The notes: generated by a model from the sequence alone, not told the origin. DNA of 46,312 nucleotides from Planctomycetota bacterium (GCA_029978905.1 JAPOIM010000030.1:1-46312), one strand, 5' to 3'. Counted from the first letter of the stretch, positions 16,774-25,713 are shown. Program-made: numbers and translations.

Positions 16774-17847
16774 ATGCATGCCTCTCCCCCGATCCGTTTG
16801 GTGGACGATTCCCCTCGCCTCTCGATTGTGATTCCAGCGGTCACGGGCGCCGCGGATCTCGAAGAGACTCTGCTGAGCGTGCTGGAGAATCGACCCGAGC
16901 AGTGCGAGGTGATTGTTGCGCTCGCCTGCGAGTACGACGACCCCTGGAACCTGCGCGACGAAGTTACGTTCGTCCGCGCTCCAGCTGGTGCGAGCACGAT
17001 TGGGTGCGTGAACCTCGGCCTCTCATCCTCATCGGGTGAGATCGTGCACGTGCTCTCGGCAGGTTGGAAAGCCACACCTGGCTGGACAGATATCGCCTTG
17101 GAGCGGTTCGCCGATCCCAACATGGCGGCGGTGATCCCCCTCGCAGTCTCTGCCGACGACGCCGAACGCGTCGTGTCCATGGGCATGACCTACACCCGTG
17201 GCGGTCGACGCCGAGTGCGCGTCCCGTCCGGTTCACGGGCGAACCCGACCGCAGTGGCCCTGGGCATCGACTCTCTCAATCGGCCAAGTCGCCGCCACGT
17301 GGCCGGCCCACTGATCGACGCCGGCTTCTGGCGGGCTGACATGCTGACGGCAGCCGGCCCGGGCTTCGCGGCCTGCTGCGGAGCAGGCATGGCTGACGCG
17401 GACCTCGCCGTCGCCATCAATGCCGCCGGTGGGGCCACGGTCTTGGAACCCGCCTCGCTGGTGGTCAGCGGTCGCGCGACAGCCCCGATGAGCCGGTTTC
17501 GTGAAGGGCTCTATGCCGAGCGGCTGTTCTGGCGTTCGGTGGCGGGGAAGGGGCTGTTGCCGCTGCTCGTGGCACACCTCTTTGTCGTGCTCCAACACGC
17601 CGTCACCTCCCTGCCTTTCGGCACGGTTTCGATGCTCGCGGGACGGCTGATTGCCGCCATGCAGTTTGGGTCTTACGGGAGTCGGTACCGGCAGTTGCGG
17701 GCGCTCCACGATGCCCGCCACGAAGGCGACGCGGAGCAGGACGACAGCTCCCACGAGAGCCCCTCCGTCCGCGCCGACGGCAGCGAGAGCGGGCTGCCCC
17801 GGCCACGGCACCTTGATCGCCGTAGCAGCCTGCGGCGTTCTGCCTGA
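16774..17847 (+). CDS. GT2-like glycosyltransferase domain protein
   Basis: The 357-residue product opens its fold with RLSIVIPAVTGAADLEETLL and CEVIVALACEYDD, the start of a GT-A Rossmann-like domain, and continues with GCVNLGLSSSSGEIVHVLSA. At the position where family 2 transferases have the metal-binding DxD, this protein reads LSAGWKATPGW, so the acidic motif is missing. A C-terminal amphipathic or membrane-associated part (KGLLPLLVAHLFVVLQHAV) follows, typical of planctomycete GT2-like proteins. Sugar donor and acceptor are unknown. The lack of DxD means that catalytic activity is uncertain. There are no other cell-envelope sugar genes close by. Confidence 0.75.
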   Translation: MHASPPIRLVDDSPRLSIVIPAVTGAADLEETLLSVLENRPEQCEVIVALACEYDDPWNLRDEVTFVRAPAGASTIGCVNLGLSSSSGEIVHVLSAGWKATPGWTDIALERFADPNMAAVIPLAVSADDAERVVSMGMTYTRGGRRRVRVPSGSRANPTAVALGIDSLNRPSRRHVAGPLIDAGFWRADMLTAAGPGFAACCGAGMADADLAVAINAAGGATVLEPASLVVSGRATAPMSRFREGLYAERLFWRSVAGKGLLPLLVAHLFVVLQHAVTSLPFGTVSMLAGRLIAAMQFGSYGSRYRQLRALHDARHEGDAEQDDSSHESPSVRADGSESGLPRPRHLDRRSSLRRSA

Positions 17848-17864
17848 GTTCACGCCCAAGGCAG

Positions 17865-17904
17865 TGGAAAGAGGCCAACGGAGGCTTTTTCCACGGGCAG
17901 ATAG
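17865..17904 (+). repeat. Stem-loop element, copy 2 of 2
   Basis: Second copy of the element at 16128-16167. The stem is TGGAAAGAG (17865-17873) with CTTTTTCCA (17885-17893), the loop contains GGAGG, and CGGGCAGATAG follows at 17894-17904. A 6-bp hairpin (CTGCCT 17840-17845 with AGGCAG 17859-17864) abuts it exactly as in copy 1 and overlaps the stop codon of the glycosyltransferase gene. The element ends 35 nt before tRNA-Arg. Confidence 0.65.
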
Positions 17905-17922
17905 ACGCCAGCGACCAAGTGC

Positions 17923-17928
17923 TATACT
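17923..17928 (+). promoter_or_regulatory. Probable -10 box of the tRNA-Arg promoter
   Basis: TATACT ends 11 nt before the tRNA 5' end. A weak -35 candidate, ATAGAC at 17901-17906 (16-nt spacer), overlaps the end of stem-loop element copy 2. Assignment is by position and sequence only. Confidence 0.5.
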
Positions 17929-17939
17929 TCGGTCCTCGC

Positions 17940-18013
17940 GTCCCCGTAGCTCAATTGGATAGAGCGTCGGCCTCCGGAGCCGAAGGTTACAGGTTCGAGC
18001 CCTGTCGGGGATA
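17940..18013 (+). tRNA. tRNA-Arg (anticodon CCG)
   Basis: This 74-nt cloverleaf has acceptor GTCCCCG paired with CGGGGAT (first pair G-U), a D-arm GCTC..GAGC, an anticodon stem TCGGC/GCCGA around loop CTCCGGA (anticodon CCG, reads CGG), and a T-arm ACAGG-TTCGAGC-CCTGT. The 3' CCA is not encoded and must be added after transcription. CGG is a frequent arginine codon in this GC-rich sequence. It converges on the peptidase gene. Confidence 0.96.
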
Positions 18014-18017
18014 TTTG

Positions 18018-18036
18018 CCGGGGATAATAGCCGGCG
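18018..18036. terminator. Possible hairpin between tRNA-Arg and the convergent peptidase gene
   Basis: GCCGG and CCGGC can pair as a short hairpin in the 27-bp gap between tRNA-Arg and the convergent gene. There is no T-run, so this is a weak candidate only. Confidence 0.3.
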
Positions 18037-18040
18037 ATAT

Positions 18041-18694
18041 TCAAGGCTGCTGCTGGCTCTTCACGTAGTCGTCCCAGAGCGCGTCGACACTCGCCCCGCA
18101 CCACTGTGCAAACAGCTCCGGCTGGTACTGCCCCGCCCGGCAGGCCGCGTTGAGTTTGCGGACGATCTCGGGATCCTTCTCCCGGGCCAACCATCCCAGG
18201 AACGCGCCGGCGATGCCGTACCCCTGGCGGTAGCTGCTCTGCCCCGGTTGGAGCCGCCACTTCTGCTTGCCCGGCTCGTACTGCTCGTATCGCACGTAGT
18301 CGGCGATCCCTTCGGTCACCCAAAACTCGCTCCCACGACGGTAGTCCTGGAGCACGTGCACGAGCTCGTGGATCACCATGCCGTAGTCCTCGGGCGCTTT
18401 TTTGGTGACCCATTCCGAGGAGATGACGATCTCGCCCCCTTTGGTGTGGGCGACGCCATCCATCGGTCGGAAGGTGACTTTGACAGTGCGGTCCGCCAGC
18501 GGGGCGTCACCACCATCGAGAATCTCGTGGACTTTCGGCGTCCACTCCACGATCAGTTTGGTGGCCACGTCGGCAAAGGCCTGGCACTCCGGTGCGGCCC
18601 GCAGGTCGACCGTCACCTCAACCGCCGAAGCGGCACCACACGCAACAACCAACAGCAGGCACGCAAGCCACGGAGACAAAGGAGATGTGTTCAT
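18041..18694 (-). CDS. Secreted BSP-type zinc metallopeptidase
   Basis: The 217-residue product starts with a signal peptide ([20 protein letters not shown], cleavage near AASA-VE). It contains the zinc-binding HELVH at residues 109-113 and the following [12 protein letters not shown], a combination typical of the plant basic-secretory-protein family (PF04450-like). In that family the glutamate of TEGIADY is near the metal site. The C-terminal [11 protein letters not shown] and [17 protein letters not shown] also fit. It is expected to act outside the cytoplasm. The longer frame to 18736 lacks a signal at its start, so the ATG at 18692-18694 is preferred. Substrate unknown. Confidence 0.85.
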   Translation of the reverse strand: MNTSPLSPWLACLLLVVACGAASAVEVTVDLRAAPECQAFADVATKLIVEWTPKVHEILDGGDAPLADRTVKVTFRPMDGVAHTKGGEIVISSEWVTKKAPEDYGMVIHELVHVLQDYRRGSEFWVTEGIADYVRYEQYEPGKQKWRLQPGQSSYRQGYGIAGAFLGWLAREKDPEIVRKLNAACRAGQYQPELFAQWCGASVDALWDDYVKSQQQP

Positions 18695-18914
18695 GGCTGG
18701 AGCATACCTGGCCAAGCCACTCTCCGCCGACCACACGACAAAACGGCTTCACTTGGCTTCGCCTGAGCGACGACGTCTGAAGCGGGCCTTGCCGATTGCT
18801 CGGCCGGCGAGTCCGTGGGCTACACTCCGCGAGGCTTGTATGTGTGGGAGGGTCTTGTGCGAGCGCAATGCCGATACCGGGGCGTTGCGATCCTGGTGAA
18901 GCCACCTCGGGGGG

Positions 18915-20831
18915 GTGTCCGTGACAACAGTGAATTCCCAGCAGCGTCATGGCCGCGCCTTACCTGCCTCCCCAGGAGTGCTTGTGATCCTGGGTGCGTC
19001 CGGAGATCTCACGAAGCGGTTGCTCATGCCCGCGATCTACAACCTGGCGTGCGAAGGCTTGCTCCCCGATGCCTTCGCGGTGGTCGGCATGGCCATGACC
19101 GACCTCACCACGGAGGAGTTTCGGTGTCAGCAACGCCAAGACTTGGCCCGTTTTTCCACACGGGCCACCTTCGACGAGGAGCGGTGGGCGTGGCTTGCGT
19201 CGCGGCTTCACTACACGGCCGGTGAGTTTGCCGACGCGGCAGCCTACGAGCGGCTTCGGGTGTTGGTCGAGCACGTGCGGGAAGAACGCAGCATCCCCAA
19301 CAACACCCTGATCTACCTTGCCATCTCCCCCCACTTCTTCGCCGAGGTGAACCGGCAACTCGCTGCCGCCCGCTTTACGAGCCTCCCCGGTGCGAAGCGG
19401 ATCATTGTGGAGAAGCCGTTTGGTAGCGATCTCGAGTCGGCGCGCACCCTCAATCGGGAACTGCTCGAGCATTGGGATGAGGAGGAGATCTTCCGCATCG
19501 ATCACTACCTCGGCAAAGAGACCGTCCAGAACCTGCTCGCGTTTCGGTTGGCCAATCCTCTGTTTACACCCCTGTGGAATGCCGAGCATATCGACCACAT
19601 TCAAATCTCCGCCCTCGAGACCGTCGGCGTGGAGACCCGGGGTGGATACTACGACCGCACCGGAGTCCTGCGGGATATGGTGCAGAACCATCTTTTGCAG
19701 ATGCTCGCCTACGTCTGCATGGAGCTTCCCAGATCTCTTGATCCTGCAGCGATCCGCGACGCCAAGTCGCAACTCCTCGAGGCGGTGCGGCCACTCGACA
19801 AAACAGCGGTCGTCGAAGACTGTGTCCGAGGCCAGTACGGAGCAGGCGTGAAGGCCGACGGCACCCCGGCGGTTGCCTACCGCAATGAGCCTGACGTCAC
19901 CCACACATCAAACACGGAAACCTTTGCGGCCATCACGCTGCACATCGACAACGAGCGGTGGAGAGGGGTGCCGCTGTATCTGCGATCGGGAAAGGCGATG
20001 TGGAAACGGGGCACGGAGATCGTCATCCAGTTTCGGGCGTCGGTCGGCGACGTCGGCACCAGCGAGCCAAACCTCCTGATCTTCCACATCCAGCCGTTCC
20101 AGGGAGTGGAAATACGAGTGCATGCCAAACGGCCGGGACCGCAGTTCCACCTCCAGGCAGCCGGCATGCGATTTGACTACGCGGAGACCTTTGAAGCCGC
20201 CCGCGGCACAGGCTACGAGGTGCTGCTCTACGCCGCCTTCAATAACGACCCGACCCTCTTTTCCCGCACCGATTTTGTGGAGACTGCGTGGGGAATCGTC
20301 CAGCCACTGCTGGATGCGTGGCAAGCCTCCTCCGCGGAGGCGTTTCCGAATTACGCCGCAGGCTCCTGGGGGCCGCGAGCCGCGAGCACAATGCTTGCTC
20401 GCACAGGCCGGCAGTGGCATGAAAGCCTGACCCGCGACGTCCTCACGAGGAGCGAGTTCCTCAAACACGCCCCGGCTGTGATGCTCAACAATCTCTTGCT
20501 CGCCTTTCGTCCTGTCGCGTTCGCGCCTGGCGAGACGATCGTGCAGGAGGGAGCATGCGGCGGTGAACTCTTCTTCGTGTGCCGTGGCAGCCTGGAGGTT
20601 CTCCGCGGAGCGGACACGCAGGTCGGTGTCATCGGTGAAGGGGAGTTTTTTGGGGAGGTGGCGGTGCTCTTCAATCAGCCACGGACAGCCACCGTCCGGG
20701 CTTTGCAGCAGTGCGACTTACTGGCTCTCGACGCTGATGATTTCCACCGCATCGCTGCCGATTTCCCCCAGATGACCTCTGAGTTTCAACAAATCGCTGC
20801 CAGCAGGATCTCTCGAGCGGACCGAGGGTGA
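18915..20831 (+). CDS. zwf: Glucose-6-phosphate dehydrogenase fused to a C-terminal cyclic-nucleotide-binding domain
   Basis: The 638-residue product contains a complete G6PD: NADP-binding GASGDLTKR (27-35), EKPFG (166-170), the substrate site RIDHYLGKE (194-202), the catalytic His259 in MVQNHLLQ, and the family ending AGSWGPRAA (482-490). Ordinary G6PD ends near residue 495. Here about 130 more residues form a cNMP-binding domain: [20 protein letters not shown] (536-555), [11 protein letters not shown] (571-581) and the phosphate-binding cassette [16 protein letters not shown] (579-594). The ligand-contacting Glu581 and Arg590 are intact. G6PD makes 6-phosphogluconolactone and NADPH. Cyclic-nucleotide control is inferred from the fusion. 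The start is a GTG; another GTG lies 2 codons on. No gnd or pgl is adjacent. Confidence 0.95.
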   Translation: MSVTTVNSQQRHGRALPASPGVLVILGASGDLTKRLLMPAIYNLACEGLLPDAFAVVGMAMTDLTTEEFRCQQRQDLARFSTRATFDEERWAWLASRLHYTAGEFADAAAYERLRVLVEHVREERSIPNNTLIYLAISPHFFAEVNRQLAAARFTSLPGAKRIIVEKPFGSDLESARTLNRELLEHWDEEEIFRIDHYLGKETVQNLLAFRLANPLFTPLWNAEHIDHIQISALETVGVETRGGYYDRTGVLRDMVQNHLLQMLAYVCMELPRSLDPAAIRDAKSQLLEAVRPLDKTAVVEDCVRGQYGAGVKADGTPAVAYRNEPDVTHTSNTETFAAITLHIDNERWRGVPLYLRSGKAMWKRGTEIVIQFRASVGDVGTSEPNLLIFHIQPFQGVEIRVHAKRPGPQFHLQAAGMRFDYAETFEAARGTGYEVLLYAAFNNDPTLFSRTDFVETAWGIVQPLLDAWQASSAEAFPNYAAGSWGPRAASTMLARTGRQWHESLTRDVLTRSEFLKHAPAVMLNNLLLAFRPVAFAPGETIVQEGACGGELFFVCRGSLEVLRGADTQVGVIGEGEFFGEVAVLFNQPRTATVRALQQCDLLALDADDFHRIAADFPQMTSEFQQIAASRISRADRG

Positions 20832-20968
20832 GACAGCTGGACGTGTTTGCCGAAAGTGCTGCGGAGCGTTCCCCGCAGATCGACACGAAATCAACGGTAG
20901 ACTCGGCAGGCACGGTTTCCTCTCCAGTCGGCCCCCTCACGAGTGCTCCACGCCTCGCAATCACACCG

Positions 20969-22801
20969 ATGTCCGTCTGCCACGATTCTTCTACTCCAGC
21001 CGCACGCGTGGGCTCACCTGAAGCCATCGTCAACGTGGCGGCGTACCTCTTCACGCCCCTCGACCGCCTCCCCGAGCGGCGAGAGGCCCTGAAAACGCTC
21101 TGCCGGTCCGAGAACTTAAAGGGCACGATTCTGCTCAGCCCCGAGGGGATCAATCTCTTCATGGCGGGCCCTCGCACCGGCGTGCACAGGCTCCTGGAGA
21201 CACTGCGCAGCGACCCGCTGATGGCGGCGCTTACCACGAAGGAAAGTTTCAGCGACCGCCAACCGTTTCGTCGGCTCCTGGTGAAACTGAAGAAGGAGAT
21301 CATCGCCTTCGGGATCGAGAGCGTGGCCCCGCAGACCTATACCTCGAAGAAACTGCCGGCGACACAACTCAAGCAGTGGCTCGATGAAGGCCGGCCGATC
21401 ACCTTGCTCGACACCCGCAACGACTACGAGGTCGATCTCGGCACGTTTCGCAACGCCCTCCCCATCGGCGTGCAGAACTTTCGCGACTTCCCCGCGGCGG
21501 TTCGCCAGCTTCCAGAGGAACTCAAAGAGCAGCCGATCGTGATGTTTTGCACCGGGGGCATCCGCTGCGAAAAGGCCGGACCGTTTATGGAGCAGGAAGG
21601 TTTCCGCGAGATCTACCAACTCGAAGGTGGCATCCTGCAGTACTTCCAAGACTGCGGCGGCGCCCACTACGACGGCGACTGTTTCGTGTTCGATCACCGC
21701 GTCGCGCTCAATCCTCAGCTTGAGGAAACCGCAACCACGCAGTGCTACGCCTGCCAGCATCCGCTCACGCTCGAGGACCAGCAGTCGGAGCACTACGTCT
21801 GCGAGGTGTCGTGCCCCTACTGCTGGAAGCCACCGGCAGACATGCCCGCCCCGTCACTCGCAGATCGCGAGGCCGCCATCCGCGCTGCCTGCGATCCCCT
21901 TCCTGGCACAGGCCCGTACACCGGCAGGCGACCACTCAACGTGCCCGCCCGCTACGACCACTGGACGTTGATCGACTTCCTCTGCGATTTCCTGCCGCAC
22001 ATTTCCCGCGACGAGTGGCTTGCGGTCATCAGCCAAGGGCATCTCCAGGACGCAGACGACGTGCTTTCGGCCGATCGTGTGGTCCGTGGCGGGCAGCGAC
22101 TGGTGCGACTGGAGCCCGACATCCGCGAACCGGCGGTCAATGCCGCGATCGGTGTCTGCTGGTGGGAAGACGACTATGTCGTCTTCAACAAGCCGGCGCC
22201 GCTACCGATGCATCCATGCGGTCGATTCAATCGCAACAGCATGACGGAGATCCTGGGCCTCGCGTTTCCGGGCGAGCACCTCACGCCGGCGCATCGACTC
22301 GACGCCAACACCACTGGCGTTGTGGTCTTCTCTCGCAGCCGTCGAGCCGCCAAGGCGATTCAGTCACAGTTTGAACGCGGCCAGGCTTCCAAGACGTATC
22401 TCTGTCGCGTGCAAGGCCACCCATCCTGGGAAAGCATCACCTCGCATCAGCCAATCTCACGCCAGCCCGCTGAAAACGGTTTTCGCGTGGTCGATGCCGA
22501 AGCCGGCGACCCTGCCGAGACCGCCTTTCACGTGGTGCGACGGTTTGCCAATGGTGAGGCCCTTATGGAAGCCAAGCCGAAGACCGGACGGACCAACCAG
22601 ATTCGCGTGCACCTCTGGGATCTTGGCCACCCAATCGTCGGCGACCCCGTCTATCTCGCCGACCAGCAACTCGGCACGCAGCAGACCATCGGGGCAGACG
22701 ATCCCCCGATGTGCCTCCACGCCTGGCGGCTTACCTTCAAGCCGCCCACCGGCGACACGCCCGTTACTCATGAGACGGATCGGCCTGCGTGGGCGGAGTG
22801 A
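20969..22801 (+). CDS. TrhO-type rhodanese tRNA hydroxylase fused to an RluA-family pseudouridine synthase
   Basis: The N-terminal half (from about [12 protein letters not shown]) matches TrhO/YceA, which makes 5-hydroxyuridine at tRNA position 34. It has [16 protein letters not shown], the rhodanese [13 protein letters not shown] and the active-site loop [14 protein letters not shown] (Cys194 and Cys200 from this ATG). A Cys/His zinc-ribbon-like [12 protein letters not shown] follows. The C-terminal half is an RluA-type pseudouridine synthase with [16 protein letters not shown], the catalytic Asp445 in HRLDANTTG, and [20 protein letters not shown]. The frame is open back to a GTG at 20828 that overlaps the zwf stop, but those 47 residues look unrelated, so the ATG at 20969 is used (610 aa). 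A bifunctional tRNA-modifying enzyme is inferred. Confidence 0.9.
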   Translation: MSVCHDSSTPAARVGSPEAIVNVAAYLFTPLDRLPERREALKTLCRSENLKGTILLSPEGINLFMAGPRTGVHRLLETLRSDPLMAALTTKESFSDRQPFRRLLVKLKKEIIAFGIESVAPQTYTSKKLPATQLKQWLDEGRPITLLDTRNDYEVDLGTFRNALPIGVQNFRDFPAAVRQLPEELKEQPIVMFCTGGIRCEKAGPFMEQEGFREIYQLEGGILQYFQDCGGAHYDGDCFVFDHRVALNPQLEETATTQCYACQHPLTLEDQQSEHYVCEVSCPYCWKPPADMPAPSLADREAAIRAACDPLPGTGPYTGRRPLNVPARYDHWTLIDFLCDFLPHISRDEWLAVISQGHLQDADDVLSADRVVRGGQRLVRLEPDIREPAVNAAIGVCWWEDDYVVFNKPAPLPMHPCGRFNRNSMTEILGLAFPGEHLTPAHRLDANTTGVVVFSRSRRAAKAIQSQFERGQASKTYLCRVQGHPSWESITSHQPISRQPAENGFRVVDAEAGDPAETAFHVVRRFANGEALMEAKPKTGRTNQIRVHLWDLGHPIVGDPVYLADQQLGTQQTIGADDPPMCLHAWRLTFKPPTGDTPVTHETDRPAWAE

Positions 22802-23687
22802 GCCAGCGTGCGGCTTCGTGCATCGTCGCGGCGTGGATGGCGACCGTCTGCTCGACATCGAGGCAATACCCGCCGCCAAGCACAATCGCCAGCGGAAGCC
22901 CCGCCCGCGTGACCGCGTCCAACACAATCCGGTCACGCTCAAGCAGCCCTGCTGCTGAAACCGCGAGCCGCCCAAGCCGATCCCCTTCGTAAGGATCCGC
23001 ACCGGCGATGTAGAGCAAAAGATCGGGACGGCCCTCGTGCACGGCCGCCCGGGTCGCCTGATCGACTGCCTCGAGATAAGGCTCATCGGCCGTGCCATCG
23101 TCGAGCGGGAGATCGAGCGAACTGGCAACCTTGCGGAGCGGAAAGTTGCGGCCACCGTGCACCGACACGGTAAACACGGAGTCGTCCTCTTTGAAAATGT
23201 CCGCCGTGCCATTCCCCTGATGCACATCGAGATCCAGGATCGCGGCCCGCTGAATCAAGCCCTCCGCCTGCAACTCGCGGACCGCGACTGCCGTGTCGTT
23301 GAACACACAGTAGCCCTCACCAAAAGCGATGCCTGCGTGGTGGGTGCCGCCGGCGAGGCTCGCCGCCGTGCCCTCCTGCAGTGACGCTCGCGCGGCCTCC
23401 ACGGCCGCCCCAGTGCTCCGCCGCGACCGCTCCACGAGCTGCTCGCTCCATGGGAAACCGATCCGCCGCACCTCGGCGGGCGTGAGAGTGCCGGTCAACA
23501 CCCGTTCGAGATACCCCGCCTCGTGCACGCGACGGAGCGACTCGATAGACGCCGCGTGTGGCTCGTGAAAGGAGAACTGCGTCTGCGACCGCTCCAGTCG
23601 TTCGCGGAGCAAACGATATTTGGAGAGCGGAAACGAGTGGCCCGGCGGCAACGGCAACTCGTAACGATCTGAGGGAAACAGTCGCAT
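22764..23687 (-). CDS. Histone deacetylase family protein (AcuC/class IV-like)
   Basis: The 307-residue product has the zinc deacetylase core: catalytic His116-His117 in [20 protein letters not shown], metal ligands Asp154 and His156 in [15 protein letters not shown], and Asp231 in [15 protein letters not shown]. The tyrosine-containing GGGYCLDV is also present. Bacterial members remove acetyl or other acyl groups from lysines or polyamines. The [20 protein letters not shown] start at 23687 fits short class IV-like members; the longer frame to 24020 runs into the divergent gene. Its 3' end overlaps the 3' end of the convergent TrhO fusion gene by 38 bp. It is divergent from the FGE-like gene, with 73 bp between the starts. 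Confidence 0.92.
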   Translation of the reverse strand: MRLFPSDRYELPLPPGHSFPLSKYRLLRERLERSQTQFSFHEPHAASIESLRRVHEAGYLERVLTGTLTPAEVRRIGFPWSEQLVERSRRSTGAAVEAARASLQEGTAASLAGGTHHAGIAFGEGYCVFNDTAVAVRELQAEGLIQRAAILDLDVHQGNGTADIFKEDDSVFTVSVHGGRNFPLRKVASSLDLPLDDGTADEPYLEAVDQATRAAVHEGRPDLLLYIAGADPYEGDRLGRLAVSAAGLLERDRIVLDAVTRAGLPLAIVLGGGYCLDVEQTVAIHAATMHEAARWLTPPTQADPSHE

Positions 23688-23760
23688 CGACGGTCTCTCA
23701 CGTTGGTAAGATTCGAGTCGGGATTTCAAACTCACCGTGCGCTGCCAGGGAAAACGACCG

Positions 23761-24771
23761 ATGACGACTGCCCTCAAAGCCTTGCTGACTGTTTTAGTGT
23801 GTCTTGTGGCGAGTGGTGCTGCCATCGGCGATGAGCCGGCCACCACAGCCGCGGCCCCAGCGGGCGAAGCTCCGGAAGGCATGGCCTGGATCCCCGCTGG
23901 CTGGTTCACCATGGGAGCCGAAGAGTTTCCCGACGCACTCCCGCTGCACCGTGTCTCCGTGGACGGCTTCTGGATGGATACCCACGAGGTGACCAACGCG
24001 GAGTTTGCCCGCTTCGTCAAAGAAACCGGCTACGTCACCGTCGCGGAACGGCCGATTGATCCGGAGAAGTTTCCCGGTGTGCCTGCGGAAAACCTCGAAC
24101 CCGGTTCGATCGTGTTCGCCCCGCCGAGCACCCCCGTGCCCCTCGACAACCATCTCCGCTGGTGGAGTTGGGTGAAGGGCACGAGTTGGAAGCATCCCGA
24201 AGGCCCACACTCCGACATCGTTGATCGAGAAAACCATCCCGTTGTGCAGGTCGCGTGGGAGGATGCCGCGGCGTATGCCGAGTGGGCCGGCAAACGTCTC
24301 CCGACCGAGGCGGAGTGGGAACGTGCAGCCCGCGGCGGCCTCGACGCCCAGACCTATGTGTGGGGCGAGGACGAGCCGGGCGAAGGTGGCTGGCAGGCCA
24401 ACATCTGGCAGGGACGCTTCCCCGGCGAGAACACGCGCGATGACGGCTATGTGGCCGCAGCCCCTGTGGGGTCGTACGCAGCCAACGGCTTCGGGCTGTA
24501 CGACATGTCGGGCAACGTCTGGGAGTGGTGCGCCGACTGGTATCGCCCCGACACCTACGCCAAAAGTGAATCCCGCAATCCGCAGGGCCCTTCATCCAGT
24601 TACGACCCGCAGGAGCCCGGCATCGCTAAAAGGGTGCAGCGCGGCGGCAGCTTCCTCTGCAACGATGGCTACTGCCGTCGCTACGTGCCAGGTGGCCGCG
24701 GCAAGGGAGACATCGAAAGCGGCACCAACCACATCGGCTTCCGCTGCGTCAAAGACGCCCCCCGGAAATAA
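23761..24771 (+). CDS. Secreted formylglycine-generating-enzyme (SUMF1/FGE-sulfatase) family protein
   Basis: The 336-residue product begins with a signal peptide (MTTALKALLTVLVCLVASGA). The FGE fold follows: MAWIPAGWFTMGAEEFPDAL, FWMDTHEVTNAEFARFV, HPVVQVAWEDAAAYAEWAG, KRLPTEAEWERAARGG and GNVWEWCADWY. Near the end, RGGSFLCNDGYCRRY carries Cys300 and Cys305 with the C-x4-C spacing of the copper-binding catalytic pair of true FGEs (human Cys336/Cys341). Many family members lack these. Activity would be oxidation of a sulfatase cysteine to formylglycine. An exported FGE is odd unless sulfatases are modified outside the cytoplasm. No sulfatase is in the window. A longer start at 23737 is possible. 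Confidence 0.88.
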   Translation: MTTALKALLTVLVCLVASGAAIGDEPATTAAAPAGEAPEGMAWIPAGWFTMGAEEFPDALPLHRVSVDGFWMDTHEVTNAEFARFVKETGYVTVAERPIDPEKFPGVPAENLEPGSIVFAPPSTPVPLDNHLRWWSWVKGTSWKHPEGPHSDIVDRENHPVVQVAWEDAAAYAEWAGKRLPTEAEWERAARGGLDAQTYVWGEDEPGEGGWQANIWQGRFPGENTRDDGYVAAAPVGSYAANGFGLYDMSGNVWEWCADWYRPDTYAKSESRNPQGPSSSYDPQEPGIAKRVQRGGSFLCNDGYCRRYVPGGRGKGDIESGTNHIGFRCVKDAPRK

Positions 24772-24818
24772 CACAGCACGTCCAACGCACCCCTGCGGCT
24801 CCCCCAACCACCCAGCGA

Positions 24819-24956
24819 GGGGTGAGCCCGGTGCTGACTCGCCGGCGTAGAGCAGCGAGCGAAGCCCGGAGGGCGAAAGCGAAGCGGATCTTCGAGTGAG
24901 CGAGGGCCTGGAGGGCCCGCAGCGAACGTCCGGCAAGGCAGCACTGGGCTCACCCC
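24819..24956. repeat. 138-bp inverted-repeat element between convergent genes
   Basis: The left arm 24819-24845 (starts GGGGTGAGCCC) and right arm 24930-24956 (ends GGGCTCACCCC) are reverse complements at 24 of 27 positions. The 84-bp centre is rich in GAGCGA/GGCGAAAGC-like purine motifs and encodes nothing evident. It fills most of the gap between the FGE-like and carbonic anhydrase genes. It could be a REP/MITE-type repeat or a bidirectional terminator structure. No transposase is nearby and no flanking duplication is obvious. Confidence 0.65.
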
Positions 24957-24963
24957 GAGCGGC

Positions 24964-25569
24964 TCACTCGTGCGACGCCGCGTGGCCGTCGACGACCACA
25001 TCGATTCCACCGGTCTCCACGCGATACACCCAGCCGTGAAGCCGCGGCCAGCCCTGTTTCTTGCGGAGCCGTTTGACGACCGCGTACTGCTCGAGATACC
25101 GGATCTGCAGTTTGACGTTTTCCCGCACGAGCAACTCCATCTTTTGCTCGTGCGTCAGGTTCTGCTCGCAGGCGATTTCTTCCGTTTTCTTTAACGCACC
25201 CGACGCGATGCACAGCCAGTCGCCGATATAGGACTCATCCACGTTGCCCGCCTCGAGCGCCGCGATGCCTCCGCAGCGGGTGTGGCCACAGACGACGATT
25301 TCCTCGATCTTCAGGTGGAGCAGGGCGTAGTCGAGGATGGCCGCGATGTTGCAGTCGTTGAACGCCACGATGTTGGCGATGTTGCGGTGCACGAACAGCG
25401 TGCCCGGCTTCGAACTCGTGATGATGTCTTCGCTGACGCGGGAGTCGGAGCAGCCGATCCAAAGCACTTTCGGCTTCTGTTTCTCGGCGATTGTGTGATA
25501 GTAGTCCACGTTGGGGGCGTATTCACCCGTGCGAAACTTCGCGTTGCCGGCGAGGATCGAATCAATCAT
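24964..25569 (-). CDS. can: Beta-class carbonic anhydrase
   Basis: The 201-residue product has the beta-CA zinc ligands Cys40 in WIGCSDSRV, with the Asp42/Arg44 dyad, and His96 and Cys99 in VVCGHTRCGG. HRNIANIV precedes the second ligand pair. It interconverts CO2 and bicarbonate in the cytoplasm, supplying bicarbonate for carboxylations such as those in purine, pyrimidine and fatty acid synthesis. The start MIDSILAGNAKF (25569) matches the family; the frame upstream to 25629 has no homology. It is divergent from the transporter gene 144 bp away. Confidence 0.96.
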   Translation of the reverse strand: MIDSILAGNAKFRTGEYAPNVDYYHTIAEKQKPKVLWIGCSDSRVSEDIITSSKPGTLFVHRNIANIVAFNDCNIAAILDYALLHLKIEEIVVCGHTRCGGIAALEAGNVDESYIGDWLCIASGALKKTEEIACEQNLTHEQKMELLVRENVKLQIRYLEQYAVVKRLRKKQGWPRLHGWVYRVETGGIDVVVDGHAASHE

Positions 25570-25713
25570 CGTGGTGAGCGCCTCCAGAGGACGGACAGGC
25601 CGCCGGGGAAGTCCGGCCGCCCAATCCATTCTCGGCAGGATACTCCCCGAGGTGCCTCACGTCGATTCCGTTGCCGTTCACCTTGCTGCTGCCGTCGCCG
25701 TAATCTGTGCCGC

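Noticed and set aside
18695..18736. Longer start (18736) for the BSP-type peptidase
   Set aside because: The extra 14 residues come before the signal peptide and lack homology; the inner ATG gives a normal secreted protein.
24819..24956. Insertion sequence at the inverted repeat
   Set aside because: The 84-bp interior is far too short for a transposase and no target duplication is visible.
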